Shown here in pieces: positions 14,828 through 22,360 of a DNA stretch of 50,305 bases; the first letter of the stretch is position 1; each line of letters starts with the position of its first letter. This DNA is from an archaeon (GTDB taxonomy: Archaea; Thermoproteota; Nitrososphaeria; Nitrososphaerales; Gagatemarchaeaceae). The position numbers were made by a program, and so were the translations under genes. The stretch is from assembly GCA_021800855.1 (NCBI GenBank), contig JAJYYP010000006.1, positions 1-50,305 of the forward strand. The letters are read 5' to 3'. The notes beneath the pieces were generated by a model. That model was not told the DNA's origin. It saw only the letters and a program-made list of their open reading frames with translations, and ran no database searches.

Positions 14828-16105
14828 ATGGCGACCCGGACAACCATCTTAGAAATCAGAGCGAGGCAGATTCTTGATTCGCGCGGAAATCCAACAGTAG
14901 AGGCTGAGGTCACAACGAGTAGAGCCATGGGGAGGGCCAGCGTCCCGTCAGGGGCCTCCAAGGGGAAACATGAGGCACTCGAGCTCAGGGATGGTGGCAA
15001 AGAGTTCCATGGCAAGGGTGTCATGAAGGCTGTGGCCAACGTGAACGGGGCGCTCCGACGCGGACTCTTGGGGCTCGAAGTGAACGACCAGCACGGCCTG
15101 GACCAAGCGATGATTTCGCTAGACGGCACACGAGACAAGAGCAGACTGGGGGCCAACGCGATACTCGCAGTATCCATGGCCTCAGCGAGGGCTGCAGCCA
15201 ACTCAAGCAAAGTTAGTCTCTTTGCCCAGCTCAGGAAGTCAGTCCGGTACATCCTCCCTGTGCCGATGATGAACGTTATCAACGGAGGAGAACATGCGGG
15301 AAATAACCTGGCGATTCAGGAATTCCTTATCGAACCCGTAGGAGCATCGACTTACTCCGAAGCAATTCGTATGGGGTCTGAAGTTTACCAGTCACTGAAG
15401 TCGATTCTCTTGTCTGAGCATGGGAGGAGCGCCATCAACGTAGGCGATGAGGGAGGGTTCGCCCCGCCGCTTAGGCTAACCCGCGATGCACTTGTGTCCA
15501 TAAGGAAGGCGGTTTCGGCTTCAGGCTACAGCGAAGACGACGTCAGGTTAGGCGTCGACGCCGCGTCTTCTACATTCTACGACCAGAAGAACGGGAGCTA
15601 CAAACTAGACGGCAAGACGATGAGCGAAGGCGCACTGGAAGACTATTATGCGCGGTTGAGGGACGAATTCGCCCTCCTCACAATCGAGGACCCGTTCCAA
15701 GAAGATGCGTTCGAAGCTTTTGCATCGATAACAAAGAGGTTGGGGGGCAAGACCAAGGTAATCGGCGACGACCTCTACGTGACAAACGTGGCTAGGATGA
15801 AGATGGGCATCGAGGGGAAGGCGACCAACGCAATCCTGATCAAGCTTAACCAGATAGGTACTGTTTCCGAGACCGAGGACGCCATCGGACTCGCCCGCAA
15901 GGCAGGATGGACTGCCATCGTCTCGCACCGGTCGGGCGACACCGAGGATTCTTTCATCGCGCACCTCGCGACGGCGTTCGCGGCGGACTTCATCAAGACA
16001 GGCGCCCCCGCAAGGGGCGAGAGGGTGGCGAAATACAACGAGCTACTCCGAATTGAGGAAGAGCTAGAGTCAAAGGGTCGCTATGCGGGCAAGGACCTCG
16101 GCTGA
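14828..16105 (+). CDS. eno: Enolase
   Basis: 425 aa from the ATG at 14828 (a GTG at 14819 would add three residues); a TATA-like TTTTAACA lies at 14791-14798. Glycolysis/gluconeogenesis: 2-phosphoglycerate to phosphoenolpyruvate, Mg-dependent. Visible: RQILDSRGNPTVEAE at the N-terminus, the catalytic loop NGGEHAGNNLAIQEFL (about 156-171), NVGDEGGFAPP, metal ligands in GVDAASS, LTIEDPFQED and VIGDDLYVTN, the catalytic lysine in LIKLNQIGTVSET, and SHRSGDTEDSFIAHLA. Full length for the family and complete. Confidence 0.97.
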   Translation: MATRTTILEIRARQILDSRGNPTVEAEVTTSRAMGRASVPSGASKGKHEALELRDGGKEFHGKGVMKAVANVNGALRRGLLGLEVNDQHGLDQAMISLDGTRDKSRLGANAILAVSMASARAAANSSKVSLFAQLRKSVRYILPVPMMNVINGGEHAGNNLAIQEFLIEPVGASTYSEAIRMGSEVYQSLKSILLSEHGRSAINVGDEGGFAPPLRLTRDALVSIRKAVSASGYSEDDVRLGVDAASSTFYDQKNGSYKLDGKTMSEGALEDYYARLRDEFALLTIEDPFQEDAFEAFASITKRLGGKTKVIGDDLYVTNVARMKMGIEGKATNAILIKLNQIGTVSETEDAIGLARKAGWTAIVSHRSGDTEDSFIAHLATAFAADFIKTGAPARGERVAKYNELLRIEEELESKGRYAGKDLG

Positions 16106-16175
16106 CCCGTCTGGGCACTGCGAAAGTCGTAGACTTGCTCAGGGTACCTCTAAGGGCTATGGTTTCAGAATAAGG

Positions 16176-16308
16176 CGCAGGGGGTGGGAATTCCGCCCTT
16201 TCGGGATTCGAACCCACGAGTCCCGTTAGAGACACAGGCTTAGCAAGCTTGCGCCCATCAGGCTGCGCCTTACCAGGCTCCCCGTCCAGGACTCTAGGCT
16301 ACCCCTGC
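16176..16308 (-). tRNA. tRNA-Ser (GCT) interrupted by three non-canonical introns
   Basis: Reverse strand, 133 nt; removing three inserts leaves an 86-nt serine tRNA. Acceptor GCAGGGG (16302-16308) pairs with CCCCTGC, discriminator G at 16176. Insert 1, in the D loop, about 16278-16293 (16 nt, 2-nt register ambiguity). Insert 2 splits the anticodon stem after its third base, 16249-16262 (14 nt); joining CAG to GC gives CAGGC, perfectly complementary to GCCTG. Insert 3, between T loop and 3' T stem, about 16189-16205 (17 nt, register ambiguity of up to 3); splicing restores GTGGG/CCCAC. The anticodon loop is TTGCTAA, and a class II variable arm GTCTC/GGGAC is present. Without splicing no stem but the variable arm is intact. 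Confidence 0.9.
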
Positions 16309-16346
16309 GCAAGATGACCATCGAAATGAGTGTTAAAAACGTGAGC

Positions 16347-16665
16347 GGCGGTGGTTCCCTCGGAGTTCACCATCGCTCTCCGATCCCTTCTCGCCGAGTC
16401 GGAAATCCCCCACGTAGACGGGGCAGCGTGGCCACGTCGCCATAGGGCTGCTCCCTCCCGGACCTCGCCCGGTTCGGCAATCAAGAGTCAGACCCTCTCC
16501 TTCGAGAGGGCTGCCCCTCATGACCGCCCACCCCGGCGTGAGTTCGTCTCCCCAGCCCGACGCGGGTGACGAAGAAGATGGTTTTACCCGAGGGTTGCTG
16601 GCCGCTGCGTAAAGCCGGTTTCAGCTTAGCGAGGACGGCTATCCCCCGGACCCTACCCACCGCCG
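16347..16665 (-). ncRNA. ffs: Signal recognition particle (7S) RNA
   Basis: About 319 nt on the reverse strand. The S-domain helix 8 signature GGTCCGGGAGGGAGCAGCC is present (near 16440-16460), as is a 5' Alu-like domain with GGGTCCGGGGGATAGCC and GCTGAAACC. The ends pair as helix 1, which is diagnostic of archaeal SRP RNA: GGCGGTGG (complement of 16657-16664) with CCACCGCC (complement of 16347-16354). A T-run, GTTTTTAAC, follows immediately (complement of 16334-16342). The 5' end overlaps the stop codon of the tRNA thiolase gene by about 12 bp. It forms the RNA core of SRP, bound by SRP19 and SRP54. Confidence 0.93.
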
Positions 16666-17609
16666 AAGGCGCTAGGCTCAGCGCGGCTTTTAACGTGTTC
16701 CTCCACGGTCGCCTTCATCCTGCACACGCTGCAAAGGCCGCTGGACGAAGGCCTTCCGCACTTCGCGCATGGAACAGAGTGTTTCTCGCTGTTGACGGCG
16801 TAGTGAGAAATCACGTCGAGGCTGCTACGGAGCAGGACGTTCTTGAGACCCGGGTGGTTCGCCTCCATGATGTTGAGGTAGTCCCTGACCTCGCTCCTGA
16901 GCCCCTCGTGCATATAGGGACAGCTCACGCTTTGAAGGGATACCCCTGCCTGGTGGGCGTAGAGGGCGACCTCTTCCTCATAGAGCTCCATGAATGGCTT
17001 GACTCTCCTCAAAGGGAACGAGGCGTCGGTATGGCTTGGGTCGAGCCATCCTAGCCTAGTAACGTCTCCATGCATTAGGTTCATCATGAACGTTTGAACG
17101 AAGTCGTCGAGGTTATGGGCCGTCGCCACGACCGATGCCCCAGCCCTCTGGGCGGCTTCGTCGATTGCCCTGCGCCTGAAGACCCCACAGAAGCTACAGG
17201 AAGACGCTTCGCGCTCTCCCTCCCAATCCAGAGCCTCGTCAAGAGAAAACCCGAACATCTCTTTGTAGGAGACGACAAGGTGTTTGACCCCAAGTTCACT
17301 CGCTAGCGAACGAGCGTGGGACAGCGCTTCTTCTCTATATCCAGCAACCCCTTCGTCAACCGAGACCGCCACGATGCCGTTCCCCCTGGAAGCGTAGAGT
17401 CCGGCGAGCACTTTGAGTAACGAAAGGCTGTCTTTCCCCCCAGAGACTGCAACAGCCACATTCTCCTGTGGTCCTATCATCTTGTACTTCGAGATGGTTC
17501 TACGGGTCTTCTCGACAATCGAGACGTCGAAACAAGAGGCGCAGAGGACCTCGCCGGAGTAGCGCCTTGTATAGAACGGCTTCCCTCCGCAGACTGAGCA
17601 CCCGGCCAT
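16653..17609 (-). CDS. ttuA: tRNA 2-thiolation enzyme, TtuA/Ncs6 family
   Basis: 318 aa. An N-terminal Cys4 zinc site (CSVC and CASC, residues 4-26), a PP-loop ATPase motif AVSGGKDSL (about 54-62), the FeS/sulfur-handling cysteines in CSFCGVFRRRA (about 138-148), ATAHNLDDFVQT, a further conserved Cys in SCPYMHEGLR, and a C-terminal Cys4 zinc site (CAKC, CSVC). This is the TtuA/Ncs6/Ctu1 layout: adenylates and thiolates uridine in tRNA (U34 or U54, depending on the member) with a sulfur carrier protein. Divergent from the site-2 protease gene; both have TATA-like elements 25-30 nt before their ATG codons. The 3' end overlaps SRP RNA. Confidence 0.92.
   Translation of the reverse strand: MAGCSVCGGKPFYTRRYSGEVLCASCFDVSIVEKTRRTISKYKMIGPQENVAVAVSGGKDSLSLLKVLAGLYASRGNGIVAVSVDEGVAGYREEALSHARSLASELGVKHLVVSYKEMFGFSLDEALDWEGEREASSCSFCGVFRRRAIDEAAQRAGASVVATAHNLDDFVQTFMMNLMHGDVTRLGWLDPSHTDASFPLRRVKPFMELYEEEVALYAHQAGVSLQSVSCPYMHEGLRSEVRDYLNIMEANHPGLKNVLLRSSLDVISHYAVNSEKHSVPCAKCGRPSSSGLCSVCRMKATVEEHVKSRAEPSAFGGG
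16688..16693 (-). promoter_or_regulatory. TATA box of SRP RNA, inside the ttuA-like coding sequence
   Basis: On the reverse strand TTAAAA at 16688-16693 is centred about 25 nt before the SRP RNA 5' end at 16665. It lies within the last 14 codons of the upstream thiolase gene, so the promoter is embedded in coding sequence. Confidence 0.65.
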
Positions 17610-17681
17610 TCGGCCGAAACAGAGACCGGGTCGATTTAAGGTATCAACGCTTAAAGCGAGAACGCCCTCGGAGCCCTCAAG

Positions 17682-18962
17682 ATGGGGCAGGAGAACTTCA
17701 AGCGGTTCGAGCTACATTATGGTGTCGTGCTGATGCTCAGGACCAGGAGGTTCCTCACTGTGATGGACCGGATGGGGCGCAGTCGAATCACAAAGCCCAT
17801 GAGCTGGCTTTTGCTCTATCTGATGCCCGTCTCGGCGGGGGTTGCCTTCTTTATTTTCATCAGCGTGTTTAGGGGGCTGATCTCTTCGAGGGGCCCGCAG
17901 ATAGCCCAAGGCATCGTGAGCCTCGGTCCCCTAGTCAACCTCGGGATACCTGGACTGAACCCATACATTCCTATCCTGTACGGATGGATCGCCTTGGTCG
18001 TCGGTATGATTGTCCACGAAGGCGCCCACGGGGTGATAGCTCGAAGCCTCCGCATCCCGGTGAAGAACTCCGGGCTTATCCTGCTCTTCTTCGTGATACC
18101 AATAGGCGCTTTTGTCGACATCGAAGAATCGGCGATCAAACAGGCTCCCAAGAGGCACTCCGCCAGAGTCTTAGCGGCAGGGGCGGGGACCAACCTTGTG
18201 CTGGCTGTGCTCTGCCTGCTACTTCTCGTTGGCGTCGTCAGCACCATGGTTCCAGCTGTCAATGGGGCCGCGATAACAGCGGTAGGCCAAGGGACCCCGG
18301 CGTACACGCAGGGGGTGCGTCCCGGCGACGTTGTGACAGCGGTCGACGGGAAGCCGATAACCAACCTCGACACGATACTCGGTCCGAGCACGAATTTGAC
18401 GGCAGGTCAGACGATCAACTTTACAGTCTACAGACAGGGCCAGACCATAGAAATCGACAACATCAAGCTCGTCTGCTGCACGAAGATTATAGACACGAGA
18501 ACCAACCAGACGCTGGCTAGCTACCCCTACATCGGAGTGGATTCGGTCTCAGAGGCAGACCTCCGTTCTGCAGTCTCGAGTTACACCGATGTCCTCGGAG
18601 ACCCTCTGCTATACATCGGGTGCATCCCGACGCTAAACATCGGGAACTGCCAGCAGGCGGTGCCGTTTTCGAACTCTGACTCTGTGTTCTATGTCTCCCC
18701 GCTAGGGAGCGCCTTGGTCCCTATAGCCAACGTGCTCTATTGGCTTTTCTTCCTCAACTTCAATCTCGCTATTTTCAACTCGCTCCCGATCTTTCCGCTT
18801 GATGGTGGCCAGGCGTTCGGGGTCGGGGTCGAGGCACTTGGAAGGGGCCGCCTGTCTGAAGCTGGCACCATGAGAATTACCATGGGCGCGACGATGGCTA
18901 TGTTGGTCTTCCTCCTCGCGATAATCGCGGGACCGTACTTCTATGTCTACTTGTTCGGCTGA
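17682..18962 (+). CDS. Site-2 protease family (M50) membrane metalloprotease with PDZ domain
   Basis: 426 aa, multi-pass membrane protein. The zinc motif is HEGAHG (HExxH, about residue 112) in a membrane helix; the third ligand motif is PLDGGQAFG (about 373-381). A PDZ domain sits between, with QGVRPGDVVTAVDGKPI (about 211-227). Members cut substrate helices within the membrane, often in regulated proteolysis. N-terminal 35 residues are cytosolic and basic. An extracytoplasmic stretch with CxxxxxxxxxCQ-type cysteines (about 308-326) may form a disulfide. TATA-like GCTTAAAG about 28 nt before the ATG suggests a leaderless mRNA. Confidence 0.92.
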   Translation: MGQENFKRFELHYGVVLMLRTRRFLTVMDRMGRSRITKPMSWLLLYLMPVSAGVAFFIFISVFRGLISSRGPQIAQGIVSLGPLVNLGIPGLNPYIPILYGWIALVVGMIVHEGAHGVIARSLRIPVKNSGLILLFFVIPIGAFVDIEESAIKQAPKRHSARVLAAGAGTNLVLAVLCLLLLVGVVSTMVPAVNGAAITAVGQGTPAYTQGVRPGDVVTAVDGKPITNLDTILGPSTNLTAGQTINFTVYRQGQTIEIDNIKLVCCTKIIDTRTNQTLASYPYIGVDSVSEADLRSAVSSYTDVLGDPLLYIGCIPTLNIGNCQQAVPFSNSDSVFYVSPLGSALVPIANVLYWLFFLNFNLAIFNSLPIFPLDGGQAFGVGVEALGRGRLSEAGTMRITMGATMAMLVFLLAIIAGPYFYVYLFG

Positions 18963-19041
18963 AGGCGTGCAGGGATAGCTCAGGGGAGCCTCCGGGAAGG
19001 CGCGGAGGGCGCGTTAAATATGGGACTCAAGCTGACATTTG

Positions 19042-19308
19042 ATGTCGAGCCTGCAGCCCCCGGGCGGGGTCGCGCCTCAGATTCAGCAGTTCGCCCAGCA
19101 GTTCGCGTCGTCGATGACCTTTCTCCTTTCGGTCGTCGACACAACAGTGATAGACCTGATGAGAATCGTTTACGTCTCCCTACTGATAATCGGCATCCTC
19201 CTATACTATTCGCATGTCGCCCAGAGGCTCGGGAAGGATTTGATCAAAGGAGGCGTGGCCCTTGCCATCATCTCAGAGTTCGTGGTTCCATGGTTAGTCA
19301 AGCTCTGA
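19042..19308 (+). CDS. Small membrane protein of unknown function
   Basis: 88 aa from the ATG at 19042; a TATA box TTAAATA at 19014-19020 sits 25 nt upstream, supporting a leaderless transcript and this start. A Pro/Gln-rich N-terminus (residues 1-22) is followed by two hydrophobic segments: about 25-55 (ending SLLIIGILLYYSHVA) and about 64-86 (GGVALAIISEFVVPWL). No family recognised. It follows the site-2 protease by 79 bp and overlaps the 3' end of the pelota gene by 11 bp. Confidence 0.75.
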   Translation: MSSLQPPGGVAPQIQQFAQQFASSMTFLLSVVDTTVIDLMRIVYVSLLIIGILLYYSHVAQRLGKDLIKGGVALAIISEFVVPWLVKL

Positions 19309-20350
19309 GGGCATACCTGAGGAGAGCCGCGATGCCCCCGAACGAAGAGACTTGCTTACCGAACTCCATCGAAGAGTCGACCAGGAAAACCCGCCCTCCC
19401 CTCTCCTCTATCTCGTTCAGGATACCGACAAGCTGAGACTCGTCTACTCCCCGCAGGAAGACGTCGTCCGACACCGCGCACGATTCCACGGCCCCCGCTG
19501 ATGCCGCCTCGGCCACCCGCGGGAGGGCATAGGCTACTTTTGGGTCACCACTGGAAACCCTCTTTACTATCTCCGCCACCAGCCGCTGCATTTCCACGAC
19601 CAGCGACCCCTTGGCAAGCGCTTGGAAGGTTGGCGACTTTATCATGGCCCGAACCCCGTCTCCCCCCGTCAAATCGGGACCTTCAACCACGTTCACTTCC
19701 ACGGACTTCAGAACCTCCCTGATCTGGTTCGCCACTGAATTCTTGAAGTTGCCTGGACCGGCCACGATAACCCTGTCTCCGTGCTGGAAAAGTTGGGAGA
19801 CGATCCCAGCTACCTTTGAGATGTAGGGGCGAGGACTGCGCTCCTCGCCCATCTTCCCACCGAGGCCAGACTCGATGGTCGTGACGACAGAGAGGTGTGA
19901 ACCGGCCAGGGAGCCTATCCCGGCCTCGCGCCTGTCGACGGCCACAAGGATGAACCTAGTGTCCTGTTCGACGGGGCGGACCAACCGTATGTCAAGCTGC
20001 GACCAGTGGTTCTTCCTCAGCGTGAGCGCGTGCCCCGGAGACAAGGTCACCGAGTGTGAACCTGCCTTCGTCACGCTCTCGTCGCTGGCTTCGAGGATGA
20101 TCCCTCTCACCCTGATTCTTTCGATGCTGCTGTCCAAGTGCACCTCGTCTACCGCCAGGGCTAGGGTGACTTTCACCCGCTCTCCCTTGTCTGGCCTAGA
20201 GTATTCTTCTTCCCTCTTGACCACCCTCGATCCACTAGTGACGACCACGTCCCCCTTCGCGATGAGCCTCCGTAGGGTCCAGAGGTCGTCAGCCGACTCG
20301 ATGGTCAGAGAACAGTAGCCGTGCTTGGGGTTGAAGTCGTTGACTTTCAA
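19298..20350 (-). CDS. pelA: Pelota homologue, mRNA surveillance and ribosome rescue factor
   Basis: 350 aa from a TTG at 20348-20350. Three-domain eRF1-like protein: an Sm-like N-terminal domain with DLWTLRRLIAKGDVV, ending near residue 125 (SHWSQLDI-like NHWSQLDIRL), a central domain with ILVAVDRREAGIG that lacks the GGQ of true release factors, and a C-terminal L7Ae-like domain with GGRVFLVDSS and FGGIAALLRY. Binds stalled ribosomes with aEF1a and ABCE1. Lies 9 bp after dnaG, likely one operon. Confidence 0.95.
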   Translation of the reverse strand: MKVNDFNPKHGYCSLTIESADDLWTLRRLIAKGDVVVTSGSRVVKREEEYSRPDKGERVKVTLALAVDEVHLDSSIERIRVRGIILEASDESVTKAGSHSVTLSPGHALTLRKNHWSQLDIRLVRPVEQDTRFILVAVDRREAGIGSLAGSHLSVVTTIESGLGGKMGEERSPRPYISKVAGIVSQLFQHGDRVIVAGPGNFKNSVANQIREVLKSVEVNVVEGPDLTGGDGVRAMIKSPTFQALAKGSLVVEMQRLVAEIVKRVSSGDPKVAYALPRVAEAASAGAVESCAVSDDVFLRGVDESQLVGILNEIEERGGRVFLVDSSMEFGKQVSSFGGIAALLRYALRA

Positions 20351-20359
20351 CTGACCAGG

Positions 20360-21532
20360 CTACTCGAGCCCTAAGTCCCTGAAAGTCCCTATCCTGACGT
20401 CTTCTGGGATCTGTCCGAGCTCTCCCGTGCGGTGCCCGATGATACCTTTGACCCCTACCCTCGCCGCGGATTCAACGAGCCGCTGCGTCACTATCCCGTC
20501 GAAGATGAGATACTGGGCGCCATTCGTCCCTTCCATCTTCTGTACCAGCTCGCTGATTGGAAACCTCCCGACTTCCTGGAGCCCCTGGTCGAGCAGTATC
20601 GCTTCCAGCGTGCCATTGAGGGCCGGAAAGAGCTCCCTGGTCTTCACAACCACCGGTTCGTCCGCTTCCTCATGCTGACGAGGAGGGGCGCTCTCAGCTG
20701 CCTTCTGCCTCCTTGAGGATAGCTGCGCCGTGTCGACCCTCTCTGCCTTCAGCAAGTTGATCACATCTATCGGGGTGAGGTCTTCTACCTCCTTCCCCTG
20801 AGGCGCGTGGATTATCTTCTCGACATGCATCACCTGACCTAGTTCCTTCTCGATGAGCTCCCCGCCCCTGTCGCCATCTAGGACTGCTATCAGCCTCTTC
20901 TTCTTGCCGAGTTCTATTATCGAGTCCGGGATGCTAGTCCCTTCAAGCGCGACCACGTTTTCGATTCCCGCCCTCAGGAAGAGCACTACGTCGGCCCTCC
21001 CCTCTACCAGGTAGACCAAATCGGACGAGTGCACTCCTGGGCCTGCTGGAAGATTCTCTATCCCGTAGCTGATTACTTTGGCCCTCCTAGTAGACTCCGT
21101 GACGTCCTTGAGAAGGTTCTCGCCTTCACTGGAAGTCTTTGAGCTCCAATCCCTTACAATCAGCTTCGCCCTGTCGACTATTTGCTTGCGCTTGACCGCC
21201 CTCACGTCTTCGATGTTGCCTACGCTGAAGCGCGCGCTGCATGGACCGACCTTGTCCACGCTCTCGACGGCCGCGGCGATCAGTGCTGCTGTGCCGATGT
21301 CAGTGGACATTGGTATGATCACCTCTCCCCTTGTCCGGTCGTTCTTCGACTCCAAGTTGATTTCTATCCTGCCGACCTTCCAGCTCTTCTGAAGCTCGTT
21401 CAGGTTCATCTCAGGGCCGAAGAGACCCTCAGTTTGACCGAAGATCGCCCCGATCACGTCGGCTCTTTCAACGACTCCGTCTACTTCAAATCTCAGTCTG
21501 ACTAGATACTTTACTATACCCGAATCTGGCAA
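20360..21532 (-). CDS. dnaG: Archaeal DnaG-like Toprim protein
   Basis: 390 aa from a TTG at 21530-21532. N-terminal conserved block GIVKYLVRLRFEVDGVVERA, DVIGAIFGQTEGL and PMSTDIGTAALIAA; central Toprim domain with LVYLVEGRADVVLFLRAG (the catalytic Glu) and AVLDGDRGGE (the DxD metal site, about 218-227); C-terminal domain with GVKGIIGHRTGE. Archaeal DnaG has primase activity in some species and is also an exosome subunit that helps recognise poly(A) RNA. A variable, charged linker (about 270-310) is normal. Upstream, an AT-rich 100-bp stretch (21540-21640) probably carries the promoter. Confidence 0.95.
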   Translation of the reverse strand: MPDSGIVKYLVRLRFEVDGVVERADVIGAIFGQTEGLFGPEMNLNELQKSWKVGRIEINLESKNDRTRGEVIIPMSTDIGTAALIAAAVESVDKVGPCSARFSVGNIEDVRAVKRKQIVDRAKLIVRDWSSKTSSEGENLLKDVTESTRRAKVISYGIENLPAGPGVHSSDLVYLVEGRADVVLFLRAGIENVVALEGTSIPDSIIELGKKKRLIAVLDGDRGGELIEKELGQVMHVEKIIHAPQGKEVEDLTPIDVINLLKAERVDTAQLSSRRQKAAESAPPRQHEEADEPVVVKTRELFPALNGTLEAILLDQGLQEVGRFPISELVQKMEGTNGAQYLIFDGIVTQRLVESAARVGVKGIIGHRTGELGQIPEDVRIGTFRDLGLE

Positions 21533-21639
21533 TTTCTTTCTCTCCGACCAATCTCTGGTTCACTCGTCCTTAACGGTGTTAATCGTTAATTGGTTCCCAC
21601 CAAATTTATCGTGGATATAAACTTCGTGTTTTTCGGTTC

Positions 21640-22191
21640 TCATTGGGAGGATCGGACGTCTTTCCCGACCCACCTTCGAAAATCAGGTGTGACTGGCCTA
21701 TGTGAGCCATCTGGCCAGCCAGGAGGCCCGTCAGGCTCCAGGCTGCTAGACTCTTTCGCGAACTTCCCCAAGTTCTCAATCTGGAGGAAAACCCCCCGAG
21801 AAGCTAGCCTGAGCTTGCTTCGTTCGCCAAGCGACGTCGCGATCCCTCCATGGATGAAGGACTTGGAGTATTTCGACGCGAGTAGGGTGCCCTCTCTGTC
21901 CATATCTGTGAGGATGACCATCTTTTCCACCCCGCCAAGGGCGGCGGGGCCCCTCTTACCTAGGACTGAAACCGTGAGGATTCGCCCCCTGTAGCCTAGC
22001 GCCCTCAGAGCGATGGAATCACGCTTCCCTTCGACAAGGACTGACCACCCATCCTCGTGCTTGTCGTTGAGGTCGCTGACGAAACAGGATAGGAACCACT
22101 CAAAGTCACCGTAGATTCGTTTCTGTCTTCTGTTCAGACCACATTTCACCTCGTTATGGAATGTTGCCCGTCTCTGACAAGCACGGATCAT
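21640..22191 (-). CDS. Small Toprim-domain protein (RNase M5/UPF0292-like)
   Basis: Up to 183 aa. A Toprim core is visible: VLVEGKRDSIALRALG (about residues 51-66, conserved Glu) and MVILTDMDREG (about 89-99, DxD). The closest idea is the archaeal UPF0292/RNase M5-like group, small Toprim proteins thought to act on RNA. The first 35 residues are Arg/Cys-rich and atypical, so the true start may be an internal GTG near residue 15. The last 30 residues (Pro-rich, SHRPVTPDFRRW) show no domain. The 170 bp between this gene and pheT hold no gene that I can see. Confidence 0.75.
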   Translation of the reverse strand: MIRACQRRATFHNEVKCGLNRRQKRIYGDFEWFLSCFVSDLNDKHEDGWSVLVEGKRDSIALRALGYRGRILTVSVLGKRGPAALGGVEKMVILTDMDREGTLLASKYSKSFIHGGIATSLGERSKLRLASRGVFLQIENLGKFAKESSSLEPDGPPGWPDGSHRPVTPDFRRWVGKDVRSSQ

Positions 22192-22360
22192 GTCCCAGCT
22201 TCAAGCGGGGAACATCACCGAGCCTCTTCAACGGGCAAACGGCCTCCGTCTGTCGCACGCCTGGGTAAACCATCCGCTCATCAAAGCGTTGCCGCCTTCG
22301 CAGGTGGCCGTTTGGCGCGCTTTTAGAACGAAAGCCGTCTACCGCGGAGGCGGTGTCGTT

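Noticed and set aside
16176-16275. Alternative tRNA with acceptor GGCGCAG/CTGCGCC
   Set aside because: The acceptor pairs, but no D arm or T arm forms and the discriminator would be T; the three-intron tRNA-Ser explains all bases.
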